Shown here piece after piece: positions 37,255-48,800 of a stretch of 64,000 bases of DNA (the first letter of the stretch is position 1; every line of letters begins with the position of its first letter). A program made the translations under genes and the position numbers. The notes under the pieces are model-generated. The model saw only the letters and a list, made by a program, of their open reading frames with translations. It did no database searches and was not told the origin of the DNA. Source of the DNA: Mactromeris polynyma (Eukaryota; Mollusca; Bivalvia; Venerida; Mactridae); the NCBI GenBank assembly GCA_032209605.1, contig JASFXZ010000039.1, forward strand, positions 2,666,001 to 2,730,000, in the 5' to 3' direction.

Positions 37255-37732
37255 CAGTTACGCCAAAATCACTAAGGTGCATCTACAACACAAAGGCAAC
37301 TAGATTGAGGAGGGTATGTGAAGGCATTCTCGAGTTATTGGCTAGGGAACGTTTCATGTACAACAAACCCCTGTGACTTGAATTTTGAGCAATGACCCAC
37401 TATCGATAAGGCTCCTCTACTACCCATGATCATTGTTGACCAAGTTTGAGGATGGTATGTTGAGGCCTTCTCGAGTTATTGACCTGAAATATGTCATGTA
37501 CAATTGACCCCAGTGACCCCAAAATCGATAGGATTCCTCTACTACTAATAATGTCAAGGCTTCTTAAAAGGGGAGGCATAATAAATTATTCAACTGAAAT
37601 TTGCATTTGTATTGGATTCATCCTTTACTGATTGGTACAATATAATATGAAAAACAAATACTACATAAATAAGATGATTCACTTATGAAAGACCGCTGTT
37701 GTTAACGTTAATTAAACACAAAGTTCTATATC

Positions 37733-39821
37733 TTTTAAGGTATTATTTTAGTCAAATAATTATATACACTTTTTTACAAAGTTGATTAATATATTGTTCA
37801 CAAAGTTTAGTACAAATCTATTATTTTTGAAGTAAATATATACCTAGTCTCGATATGTTGAGATATTGAAGTCTTATTAGAGAAAGTGACTGTAACATCA
37901 ACAATTATTGTCACTAATTAATTTTGCCTTATACATATTCTACACCAATATTATTAGAAAGTTGTCACATGCCATGAAAAGTATGGCTTGATATGAAATT
38001 AATAAAATTTAACATATAACAATTTTGTTTTCACCACTTATGTACTTATATGTTTATTTATTAGTTTTGCTATATTTATGGAAATATTTTATGCAAATAA
38101 ACTATATATTATGTTATGATATATGGGAGTAAGCATTAAACTAAAAGCTCATTAAGTAAATTGACATTATGTCAGCTTTTGGATTAATATGAAAAGTAAA
38201 ATTTTAAGCAATAACAAAAACATCTGGTTGTGTAAGAATTATAATGATGAAATATGCATCATAATGCATGCAAATTTGCATTTCATCAGATGATTTCATA
38301 GTAAATATCTCACTGCTTGGTTGCTACTAAACTTTTAATTGATAAAACAAGACTAAATGCTGGACTTCATTCCTTAACAGAATCCTTAGATTGTGTTAGT
38401 GCCTAGGAATGTTTTGGCACTTGTCAACCAAATGTACTTGAATGGAATTTTCAAGTTTCGATACATATATCTGACATTAAATTATATAATCAATTTGATT
38501 ATATGGTATAATTTAACATAACACCAAGCAGTGGAAACAAATTTCAATATCAATCTCCCATGACAACATGCGAACAGATTCATCAATAAGATGCAAGTAT
38601 AGATCACCTGGTAACAGGGGTTATAACTGTATCTTACTGGTGCCCGGTATGAACCTGTTAACATTGTGTCTAGAAGCACAAAGCTTAAGAATTAATACCC
38701 TAAAGACACATCCCAGTTTTTTGCTATTTTCACATATTATGAATATGTTAAAAAGTTATGTGTTACTAAGTGTATTTTGGTAAATTTTTCAACCTTCACT
38801 TTCCATGTATATTACTATACACTTTAAGGTGTTATTTTAGTCAAATAATTATGTACACTTTTTTACAAAGTTGATTAATATATTGTTCACAAAGTTTAGT
38901 ACAAATCTATTATTTTTGAAGTAAATATATACCTAGTCTCGATATGTTGAGATATTGAAGTCTTATTAGAGAAAGTGACTGTAACATCAACAATTATTGT
39001 CACTAATTAATTTTGACCAATACATATTCTACACCAATATTTTTAGAAATTTGTCACATGTCATGAAAAGTATGGCTTGATATGAAATTAATAAAATTTA
39101 ACATATAACAAATTTTTTTTCACCACTTATGTACTTATATGTTTATTTGTTAGTTTTGCTATATTTATGGAAATATTTTATGCAAATAAACTATATATTA
39201 TGTTATGATATATGGGAATAAGCATTAAACTAAAAGCTCATTAAGTAAATTGACTTTATTTCAGCTTTTGGGTTAATATGAAAAGTCAAATTTTAAGCAA
39301 TAACAAAAACATCTGGTTGTGTAAGAATTATAATGATGAAATATGCATCATAATGCATGCAAATTTGCATTTCATCAGATGATTTCATAGTAAATATCTC
39401 ACTGCTTGGTTGCTACTAAACTTAAAATTGATAAAACAAGACTAAATGCTGGACTTCATTCCTTAACAGAATCCTTAGATCGTGTTATTGCCTAGGAATG
39501 TTTTGGCACTTGTCAACCAAATGTACTTGAATAGAATTTTCAAGTTTCGATACATATCTGACATTAAATTATATAATCAATTTGATTATATGGTATAATT
39601 TAACATAACACCAAGCAGTGGAAACAAATTTCAATATCAATCTCCATGACAACATGCGAACAGATTCATCAATAAGATGCAAGTATCGATCACCTGGTAA
39701 CAGATGTTATAACTGTATCTTACTGGTGCCTGGTATGAACCTGTTAACATTGTGTCTAGAAGCACAAAGCTTAAGAATTAATACCCTTAAGACACATCCC
39801 AGTTTTTTGCTATTTTCACAT
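37733..39821. repeat. Tandem duplication of a ~1.0-kb block (period ~1.09 kb)
   Basis: 37733-38735 and 38822-39821 are near-identical, from TATTTTAGTCAAATAATTAT through CCAGTTTTTTGCTATTTTCA. The copies differ by scattered substitutions and small indels and are separated by about 86 bp of unrelated sequence. Each holds a short palindrome (GATGAAATATGCA...TGCATTTCATC, 38247-38288 in copy 1) and a second one (ATAATCAATTTGATTAT). Non-coding. Confidence 0.92.
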
Positions 39822-40677
39822 TTTTGCCTTGAACCCTCGATATATTGCGAGGCCATAAAAATATTTTTCATAAATGATTGAACTAGTTCAGTAAAAATTG
39901 ATCCCTACAAATCTAAAAATTGATAAGAACGGTATTATGAAATTAATTGCCTCGGACTTTGTATCACACTAAATCACGTTGTTCCTTATTACACGGTCCT
40001 GGGGCAATATTACAGAAACATCTTAAGTAAAATTTCATCCTTATCCTTAAAAGTACATTTTCCTTAAATGGTTTATTTAAGATATAGGCAATTATATGGT
40101 CAAATCAAGAGTGGTAAATGAATAGTATTAATACGTTGTTGTCATTACCATTAAAAAGCGCAACAGTTTTAATGTGGTTTTGGAATTACATCCATTTGAA
40201 GTTTTGAACTTAAGTGAAAATATTTAAGATTGACTTAAGATGCTTCTGTAATACGGGCCCTGTTGTTCATCCTCCTTTTTCCAAAGATCTACTCTCATTA
40301 CACTGGACACTTTCAGTCTCTTTGAAAGTCGTACCATTCTTCCCAAACTGTGTCACGCATTTAACTCCCCAACAAAACATTCTACTTCATCCCGAGAATT
40401 GCACTTGCATAGTCACCACCGCCTCCCCCGCCCACAGCCGCCAGACCAAGAAACAGGGAATGCACACCATCCTACCACCCTATGACCCCACACACCCAAT
40501 CGTCAACTCCCTCAACTACCAGCACCAGATCGACCCACCAACTTGACAGGACAGCACCAACCATCAACACCCCATTTATACCCCCAAACAAACTCCCAGT
40601 GTCATCAAGTGAACCCTAACCAACAGAGCTTCATTAATTGGTAATAGGGGCAGGCAGATAAGATAAAAACAAACATA
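39822..40677. other. Gene-free interval with a C-rich, G-poor segment
   Basis: From about 40255 to 40615 the plus strand is markedly rich in C and poor in G (for example CACCGCCTCCCCCGCCCAC and CCACACACCCAATCGTCAAC), unlike anything around it. The ORF through it (40214-40546) is low in complexity and has no recognised domain. Origin unknown. Confidence 0.45.
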
Positions 40678-41371
40678 GTATACCCCCCCATATAAACATT
40701 GTTTATATTGTTAAAGGTGCTGAACTCCAGATTGAAAACAAATCGTCGTATTTTGCAATTCCGCAAAATATGTGTAGTCTTATCATCATAAACGTAAATA
40801 AAAGCTGTATATGGTGAATATTTAAATCATTTAAAGCAATTAGGCTAATTAAATAGCCGTCGTAATATCGAGTAAACGGGGTTTTCCAGTTCCAGTTCCC
40901 ATCCAGCATGCACCTCACGAGTCACATGATCAATTTGCAATATAAACATACACAATGGCGTGATCCACTACTGACATAGAGGAGATAATTGTTCAGTGAT
41001 TATTTATTTTCGTTGCGTGCAAATAAATAGTAAGTGACTTATAGCTACCTTGTTTACTGCATTTATTCTTTTCTTTGCGCTGATGAATTGTTTGAATGAC
41101 AGAGACGTTCCGAATGCGCATGAGCTCAATGTTTACGGTTCTATTTTTAGATTTACTGGGTAGACTAACCCTAGTAAAATTTTCGATGGAAAATTACGAA
41201 AAACTACGCTATGACAATGTTTAGCAAGTAATGATGAATGAAAGTAACAATGTTTTAGAGCTTTACGTGCAACAATATCAAGATTTTGTAAATGTTTGAC
41301 AATTTTCTTTTTTTTGCTCACTCGTCAATCTGGAGTTCAGCACCTTTAATATTGTTTATAGGGGGGTATAC
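40678..41371. repeat. Outer palindrome around the TTAA element
   Basis: GTATACCCCCCCATATAAAC at the left and, inverted, GTATACCCCCCTATAAAC at the right enclose the 631-bp element. Without that insertion the two arms would form a palindrome of about 60 bp. Confidence 0.6.
40715..41345. mobile_element. 631-bp nonautonomous DNA transposon with TTAA target duplication
   Basis: The ends AGGTGCTGAACTCCAGATTG and its inverse CAATCTGGAGTTCAGCACCT are perfect 20-bp terminal inverted repeats, flanked by TTAA on both sides (40711-40714 and 41346-41349). TTAA duplication is the mark of the Kolobok and piggyBac superfamilies. No transposase is encoded. A Kolobok-like protein gene lies elsewhere in the window, but a link between them is only a guess. 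Confidence 0.78.
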
Positions 41372-42247
41372 AGTACAACTGTGGCAATGGCTTAGCTGAC
41401 TTGCATCCTTATCTTAAATCTAAATAAAAAACGCTACCTCCAAATTATTATTAAACCTTCCAAGTTTCATTGTAATAATATTGGGGATATTTAATCTATT
41501 TATAATAATATTCAACAAAGAAACTCCATTTGCTCAAAAATGGCACATTTCATACATAACATTATAGTTGATATCTCTCAAAATGATTCCCAAAGTTCTC
41601 TCATTATATTCATTTAGTATATAAAATTAACACACAGTTCCTTTCTTAAACTGAGATGTATATATGTCTGCATGTACAATAAAGCATCAAATGCTTGCAA
41701 CAGCTTCAAGCAGACAACTCCCCATACTGGCTTATTCAATGGATGATTGCAATCCAACCAGCAATTTTGGTTAGTCTGTTGAGACTTAATTCATTTTTGT
41801 CTAGACTTGATAGTACCATTATTCACCAAGTTCGATAAAAATCTGTCTAGAAGTATGAGTGGAGTAGTGTCACAAACTGATAGACCAACAGCAAAAAATC
41901 CATGATTATGTACCACTAAAAACAATCATATTTAACTCAACATAAGTCTTTATGAAATATTGCATAATCTTCATAGTTAATAAATCTATATGCATGTGCC
42001 TTGTCTAAATGCACATAATTTTGCTAAGATAATAAAAACAGTTCAATATTTGACCAGCAGAATATTATTTGTCAATCTGAAACAATTATCTGGCATCCAA
42101 TTACATAGATATTTCTGTATTCCCTAACAATCGTCCAACATTCAGTATTCGATGTCTGACAATGACTTTCCATGTAACGCAATCTTTTCACTTTAAATAC
42201 CAGCACATTATTTTCCATGCATCTCACAATGAAATTGTGAAATATGT

Positions 42248-42797
42248 GATACACTTCATATTTAAAGGCACACTCCCATCTCATCTGGTTAATAAAAGGA
42301 CATAGCACCACTCTGGGATATATTTCATATTTAAAGGCACACTCCCATCTCAACGGATTAATAAAAGGACATAGCACCACTCTGGGATATATTTCATATT
42401 TAAAGGCACACTCCCATCTCAATAGGTTAATAAAAGGACATAGCACCACTCTGGGATATATTTCATATTTAAAGGCACACTCCCATCTCAACAGGTTAAT
42501 AAAAGGACATAGCACCACTCTGGGATATATTTCATATTTAAAGGCACAGTCCCATCTCAACGGGTTAATAAAAGGACATAGCACCACTCTGGGATATATT
42601 TCATATTTAAAGGCACACTCCCATCTCAACAGGTTAATAAAAGGACATAGCACCACTCTGGGATATATTTCATATTTAAAGGCACACTCCCATCTCAACA
42701 GGTTAATAAAAGGACATAGCACCACTCTGGGATATATTTCATATTTAAATGCACACTCCCATCTCAGATGGTTAATAAAAGGGCAAAGCACCACTCA
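42248..42797. repeat. 69-bp tandem array, 8 units, open in one minus frame
   Basis: ATTTCATATTTAAAGGCACA...CACTCTGGGATAT repeats every 69 bp with few changes. As 69 is divisible by three, one minus frame stays open for 240 codons (42794-42072), repeating a 23-residue unit that contains VVLCPFIN, LRWECAFKYEIYPR. There is no promoter or splice context, and the non-repeat tail shows no domain, so it is taken as a minisatellite. Confidence 0.85.
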
Positions 42798-43026
42798 TCT
42801 AAGCAAGTTTTACTTTACTTCCAATAATTTACTTCACTGTGTGATTCAATGAGTAATATTCTTAATTGTAACATTTTTTACTCCCAAGTTAACTCAGGGG
42901 TAAGATTAAAACAAAAATAAAAGATTTAGAAGAGATATACATGTATGCAAATATATTGATAACTTTGTCTTGTTTTTCAAATTAACTCTCTTTATCATTC
43001 ACAGTAATCTTATTTTTTCCTTTTGA

Positions 43027-43292
43027 GCCGCGGCCGTGGTCCAGTGGTTAGTGCGCTGGACTTGTAACCTGGTGATCTGGGTTCGATTCCCAGTCGCGGC
43101 AGGTCATACCCTTCCATGAAAATTTGACAAAAATGTTGATTTTCCTCCACATGTGGAGAAGTTGCCGGCTCCTTGTGGAAGGGTAAGTTAGTACTGGTAA
43201 GAATTCAGTCCAGGAAAAACTGGTTAGGTGAACCGGCCGCCGTATATAACTGAAATATCGTTGAGAAACGGCGTTAAACCCGATGAAACAAT
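43027..43292 (+). repeat. Full-length tRNA-headed SINE
   Basis: The head has a tRNA-like outline: box A TGGTCCAGTGGTTAGTGC, box B GGTTCGATTCCC and GCCGCG/CGCGGC ends. A body follows (TGTGGAGAAGTTGCCGGCTC...) and then a tail with AACGGCGTTAAACCCGATG. The anticodon stem does not pair well, so it is not a working tRNA gene. This kind of element is widespread in bivalves and may belong to the MetaSINE group, which is recollection, not proof. Confidence 0.8.
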
Positions 43293-44390
43293 CATATTTT
43301 TTCTCTCTTTTTTCTGTATAAATAATGTTCAAGCAAGCCTGGGTCAATTCATACTGTTTCACTCTTTGGATGTGCAGCCTCCTGAAGACACCACAGAGAT
43401 AACTGAGGGACTGGGACATTAAGGCTGGTTTTCAAACTTTGCCAAGATATCATGCCACTAAACATCTACAGCAAGTTTGGCAAAGATTCGGTAAAAACTG
43501 TCTAGTAAGAGAGTTGACTAATTTCGTCAAATTTTGGCAAATCAATGGGCCATAACTCAAGAGTGACTAAGGCGATCTGGCTGGGTATCTAACTAGGCCA
43601 AGATATGCCAATAAACATTTACAGCAAGTTTGGTCAAGATTGGATAAAAACTGCGACAATGAAAGGTGTGCGACATTAAATCGATCCATCGATGCATTGC
43701 CTTGGAAGCACTCTTGACAAAGGTATTGATACTTTTTGAGAAATATCAAATTAATGATCAGCCATTTTTATTCATTGAATAAAACAAAAAAAGGTTACAC
43801 TCATCCACACAGGCAAATGTTTTTCTCCAGTTTTAAATCGTTAATACAATAACGGAAATAATTATTTTTCCTGAATCTTTTCTAAGCCTGTCAGAAGGAG
43901 AACTGCTAGATTCTGTCTTTGCAAAAGAATGTAGCATATGCAGCATTTTTGTAATTCTTTATGATATATAGTGATACATATTGTATCATGAGGTGTATTG
44001 TGATATGCATCCTAGTGCATTACACCCATATCGTCTCACCCCTAGACAATGAGAGTGGACAGCTTAGTGGACACAGCCGCCCACTCACCTGCATGCCCAT
44101 CCACCTGTCACAGGTAAAACTAAAATACCTCTGTCTTTGATTGCCATATAAAATGATGTGAAAAACTATTTATTTACGACATAAATCAGGACATAGATGT
44201 GACTGGAGACTTTATATTTATAGTAGCAACATTTTTACTACAAGTTAACCCCACAGCAAGACTTGGACAAGATATAAAACAAAATTTGTAGTACTCATGT
44301 ATTTAATACTCTGTATCGGACAGGAACCTAATGATGAAAGACCAGTCAAATGCTGTATATAAGAAATTGTTGTTCAAACCAGTGCATCTT
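43293..44390. other. Gene-free interval
   Basis: AT-rich sequence with repeat phrases such as 'AAATCAATGGGCCATAACTC' at about 43540, of the common bivalve dispersed type, and a segment (43960-44045) resembling one at 20950-21040 ('ATATTGTATCATGAGGTGTA...CCATATCGTCTCACCCCTA'). No exon found. Confidence 0.45.
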
Positions 44391-44392
44391 GT

Positions 44393-45765
44393 CGATTCAG
44401 CCTTACTCAAGTTATAATGATGTACATGAGCAATATTCAGCCTAACCTCAGTTATAAAGATGTACATGTGCAATATGCAGTCTTACATCAGTTATAAAGA
44501 CGTACATGAGCAATATTCAGCCTTACTTCAGTTATAAAGATGTACATGTGCAGAATTCAGCCTTACTCCAGTTATAAAGACGTACATGAGCAATATTCAG
44601 CCTTACATTAGTTATAAAGACGTACATGAGCAATATTCAGTCTTACATCAGTTATAAGGACGTACATGAGCAATATTCAGCCTAACATCAGTTATAAAGA
44701 CGTACATGTGCAATATTCAGCCTGACATCAGTTATCAAGAAATACATGAGCAATATTCAGCCTTACTTCAGTTATAAAGACGTACATGAGCAATATTCAG
44801 CCTTACATTAGTTATAAAGACGTACATGAGCAATATTCAGTCTTACATCAGTTATAAGGACGTACACGAGCAATATTCAGCCTAACATCAGTTATAAAGA
44901 CGTACATGTGCAATATTCAGCCTTACATAAGTTTTAAGGACGTACAAGAGCAATATTTAGCCTTACATCAGTTATAAAGATGTACATGTGCAATATTCAG
45001 TCTCACTCCAGTTATAAAGATGTACATGAGCAATATTCAGTCTTACATCAGTTATAATAATGTACACGTGCAATATTCAGTTTTACTCCAGTTATAAAGA
45101 CATACATGAGCAATATTCAGTCTGAATCCAGTTATAAAGATGTGCAATAGTTATAAGGATGTACATGAGCAATATTCAGCCTTACATTAGTTATAAGGAC
45201 GTCCATGAGCAATATTCAGTCTTACTCCAGTTATAAGGACGTACATGAGCAATATTCAGTCTTACTCCAGTTATAAAGATGTACATGTGCAATATTCAGC
45301 CTTACTCCAGTTTTAAAGAGGTTCATGAGCAATATTCAGCCTTACATCAGTTATAAAGATGTACATGTGCAATATTCAGTCTCACTCCAGTTATAAAGAT
45401 GTACATGAGCAATATTCAGTCTTACATCAGTTATAATAATGTACATGTGCAATATTCAGTCTTACTCCAGTTATAAAGACGTACATGAGCAATATTCAGT
45501 CTGAATCGAGTTATAAAGATGTGCAATATTCAGTCTGACTCCATTTATAAAGATGTACATGAGCAATATTCAGTCTTACATTAGTTATAAGGACGTACAT
45601 GAGCAATATTCAGTCTTACTCCAGTTATAAGGACGTACATGAGCAATATTCAGTCTTACTCCAGTTATAAAGACGTAGATGAGCAATATTCAGTCTAATA
45701 TCAGTTATAAGGACGTGCATGAGCCTTATTCAGTCTTACTCAAATTATAAAGACATACATATGGA
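44393..45765. repeat. 40-bp tandem array, about 34 units, with higher-order structure
   Basis: CAGTTATAAAGACGTACATG followed by AGCAATATTCAGCCTTACAT repeats every 40 bp. Variant units (CATGAG/CATGTG, TTACAT/TTACTC/CTAACA) recur in blocks: the five-unit series at 44561-44760 is largely repeated 200 bp later, and 44961-45120 is repeated near 45340. This points to multi-unit duplications. Confidence 0.92.
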
Positions 45766-45875
45766 TTTATGTACATCATGCTTTTGTGTTCAATGGTGCA
45801 AAACATTTCCATTTAATCAAGTAAGGACCAGACCAGAGCTATAGTAACAATCATAGCACAACACATCATGTGACC

Positions 45876-48800
45876 TTATGCATGACCACCTCCCCATCCT
45901 GATGTGTCTGCAATGAATGTTGAAATAAACAGTGCCATTTTGCCTTTGTATTAATCAATTTTTAATACTTGTATTCATTAAACCAAGGGAAAATTGAATT
46001 GTAAATGTTATTCACTCAACTTTTAACTGGCAACAGACTAGTCAGGTATATTTTGCAAAGTGAGTGACAATGAGGAGGAGTTTACCCAACTCAAAATAAA
46101 GCCATATAATAAAAGCTTTCTGTCATAAAATTCAGTGCATTATTTCTGTCAGATTCTATGCAGCATTCAGACATGATGGAAACATTCCATAATTAATCAC
46201 TAGTCCTATTTATGGTCACAATGCAAGTTTGCAATGTGTGCACCATTAGACAGGCTAACTTACAACTAAACTTTTACTTGAAACAAATGACATATTGAAT
46301 TCAATACTGTATGAACTCTTCCATAGTCTGATTCCTTAACACACATGTATATATGTAATAATGTATTGTGGACAAGTAAGGGTGCTTAATCATTATATGT
46401 AGGGTTTGTTTGTTATGAATGTTGTATTACAAATGATGTACATGTATGCTAATTTGTTGTATCTATGATGTGTGGTAGTTGTGGAGTGGTCTTAGGACTC
46501 CAAGATGTATACACTCAACCTTATTAGTCTCAACATGACCTACACAAACTTCCACAATATTTCCTATCCTTGTTTTCTAATCAACACAAACACTTAACAG
46601 ACAGTTGAAATATAAACATCTAAATCTCTAAAATTTACTGGAACAAGAGTAATAATTATGTCAACCAACTTTTGCCTGAAGTATCATATTAAGATATAAT
46701 ATTTAACTTCCTTTAAACCAAGTTACCCAAAATCTGTGTGTCGAACTTCCAACTTTGGTACGAACAGACAATACAGTTGACCAAATTTAAGAGATCAAAA
46801 TAAAGTCATTGGTCAACTCAAGAACTTGACCTTTAATTTTATATAGATATGAAGTCTTGAAGAGGATGGCATGTCAATGTAATTCACATAGTATACATTT
46901 CGTACAAGGAAAATTTAGATGCAATAATACTAACCATAGATATTTATTAAAGACAACCATATTGTTGACGTTTACCAATAACATACAGAATCACTATTTT
47001 CCCATGAACATCAGTCCAAAAAATTCTGTAACCCTAAGTGGTACTGTATATAATCACTTTCTAATCATTTAAATTTCACTACAGTAATAAATACCGATTT
47101 TGTCATAGTGTCAATCATCCACATCTTGATCAATATAAAATACACCTTTCTACCAGCTCCCAGGAGCTACATTGATCATACACAAGTTGTGAACCCGATA
47201 CAATATTTAATCTTAAGCAAGTATTGCTCTAGACAAGAAAGAGACAAAATGAACAATTTACTCAATCTGAAGTATATATGCAAAAAATAAAAATACTCAA
47301 AAAGTTCTACTTGAAAAATGAAATTCCAAAGTATTTATATAATAAAATCAAATATATACTGAATTAAGACATTAACTTAAATTTTGAAATTGAAAAATTA
47401 TACAATATTGCAGTTCTTACAATGTTGTTTTTTTGTATACAGCTTCTCTTGAATAAAATGATCTAAATAGTTTATACAATATTGCAAGAAGACAACTTCC
47501 TACTGGGGTAAGATAAAAAAAAACGTAAAGGACAATGGTAAAATATCTGGGTTATAGAACACACGTTTTAGGCCTGACTACACAACATACTACATGTATA
47601 AACTTTACCTCCTTTGAACTTTGTTTCAGGTAGGTAATGGATGACTGCCTTGGATGACTGTGTAAGTAGTTACAATTGATACAAGTATTAGAATGATGAG
47701 TTCTTGACATCTGACTTCAATAAGATGTTTTCAGAGTCTGAAAATACACACAATAAAGTATATACAATTGGGAAATTAAATATATATATGGTGTAAATCT
47801 GCATAAAGAGGATGATGAATACTCCCAGATATCACCTTGACACAGTAACTGCAAACATGTCAATGAAAGTCTTGACACAGTTGAAGCACAGAAAATAGCA
47901 AAGTGCCATAACTCATGAAGTTTACCCAAACATGATGCGCCCATGATATGCACAAGTATGCTTGGTACTACTAATTCTGTGAAGTTTCACTGAAATCCTA
48001 CCAAGGGTAGCTGAGAAATAGCCTAGACAAAAAAATTAAAGAAAAACCAAGGGCCATAACCCAGTGAACATATATCCAAGCATCACGTGCCTATGATATG
48101 CACAACTAGGCTTGGTACTATTAAGTCTTGTGAATTTTCACTGAAATCCGACAAAGGGTAGCCGAGAAATAACCCAGACAAAAAATATTCATGAGAAATA
48201 ACAAAGGGCCATAACCCAGTGAAAATTGTTCCAAGCCTGACGTGCCGACGACATGCAAAACTAGGCTTAGTACTATTAAGTCTTGTGAAGTTTCACTGAA
48301 AAGCGACAAAGAGTAGCCGAGAAATAACCCAGACAAAAATATTCATGAGAAATAACAAAGGGCCATAACCCAGTGAAAATTGTTCCAAGCCTGACATGCC
48401 GACGACTTGCAAAACTAGGCTTAGTACTCTTAAGTCTTGCGAAGTTTCACTGAAAAGCGACCAAGCGTAGCCGAGAAATAGCCAAGACAAAAAATCACGA
48501 AAAATAAAGGCCATAATGCCATAATTAAAAAAGTCTTTGTTTGAAAATATTATAAGGGCAACTATGACCATTTTTGTGTCATACTTTTTTCTAACTTTGG
48601 GTTCCAAAGTTTTTCTAGCAAGAGGAAGTTATCATAAGGCAAACATAATGAAACAAAAATAGTCATTGTTTTGTAACTAAGAAGAACAAACTGCACACAT
48701 CGTAGTGTGACATAATGGTGTATAGTTGGGTTTATAACCAAAAAAAAAAAAAAAAAAAAAAATTCGAATTTTGCAATAATTTTTTTTGAGTCGGCGGCCA

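Larger units (their letters stand above)
35190..37730. other. Gene-free interval with dispersed repeats
   Basis: 35190-35990 is AT-rich and unremarkable. 35990-36200 has a higher G+C segment (GCCCGATCCCCGGGGCTC) of unknown nature. 36560-36935 and 37250-37560 carry bivalve-type repeat phrases ('GACCTTGACCTTTGACCC', 'AAAATCGATAGGATTCCTCT', 'TTCTCGAGTTATTG'). No exon is recognised. Confidence 0.5.

Noticed and set aside
40214..40546. 110-codon ORF in the C-rich island
   Set aside because: Composition-driven, low-complexity translation without a recognised motif.
42072..42794. 240-codon ORF as a protein gene
   Set aside because: It runs through a 69-bp repeat divisible by three; no splice, promoter or domain support.
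43027..43098. Functional tRNA gene at the SINE head
   Set aside because: The anticodon stem does not pair and the sequence runs straight into the SINE body shared with 13089.
28792..45765. Arrays of regularly spaced repeats as CRISPR
   Set aside because: Units are contiguous tandem repeats without unique spacers of constant size, and the window is eukaryotic.
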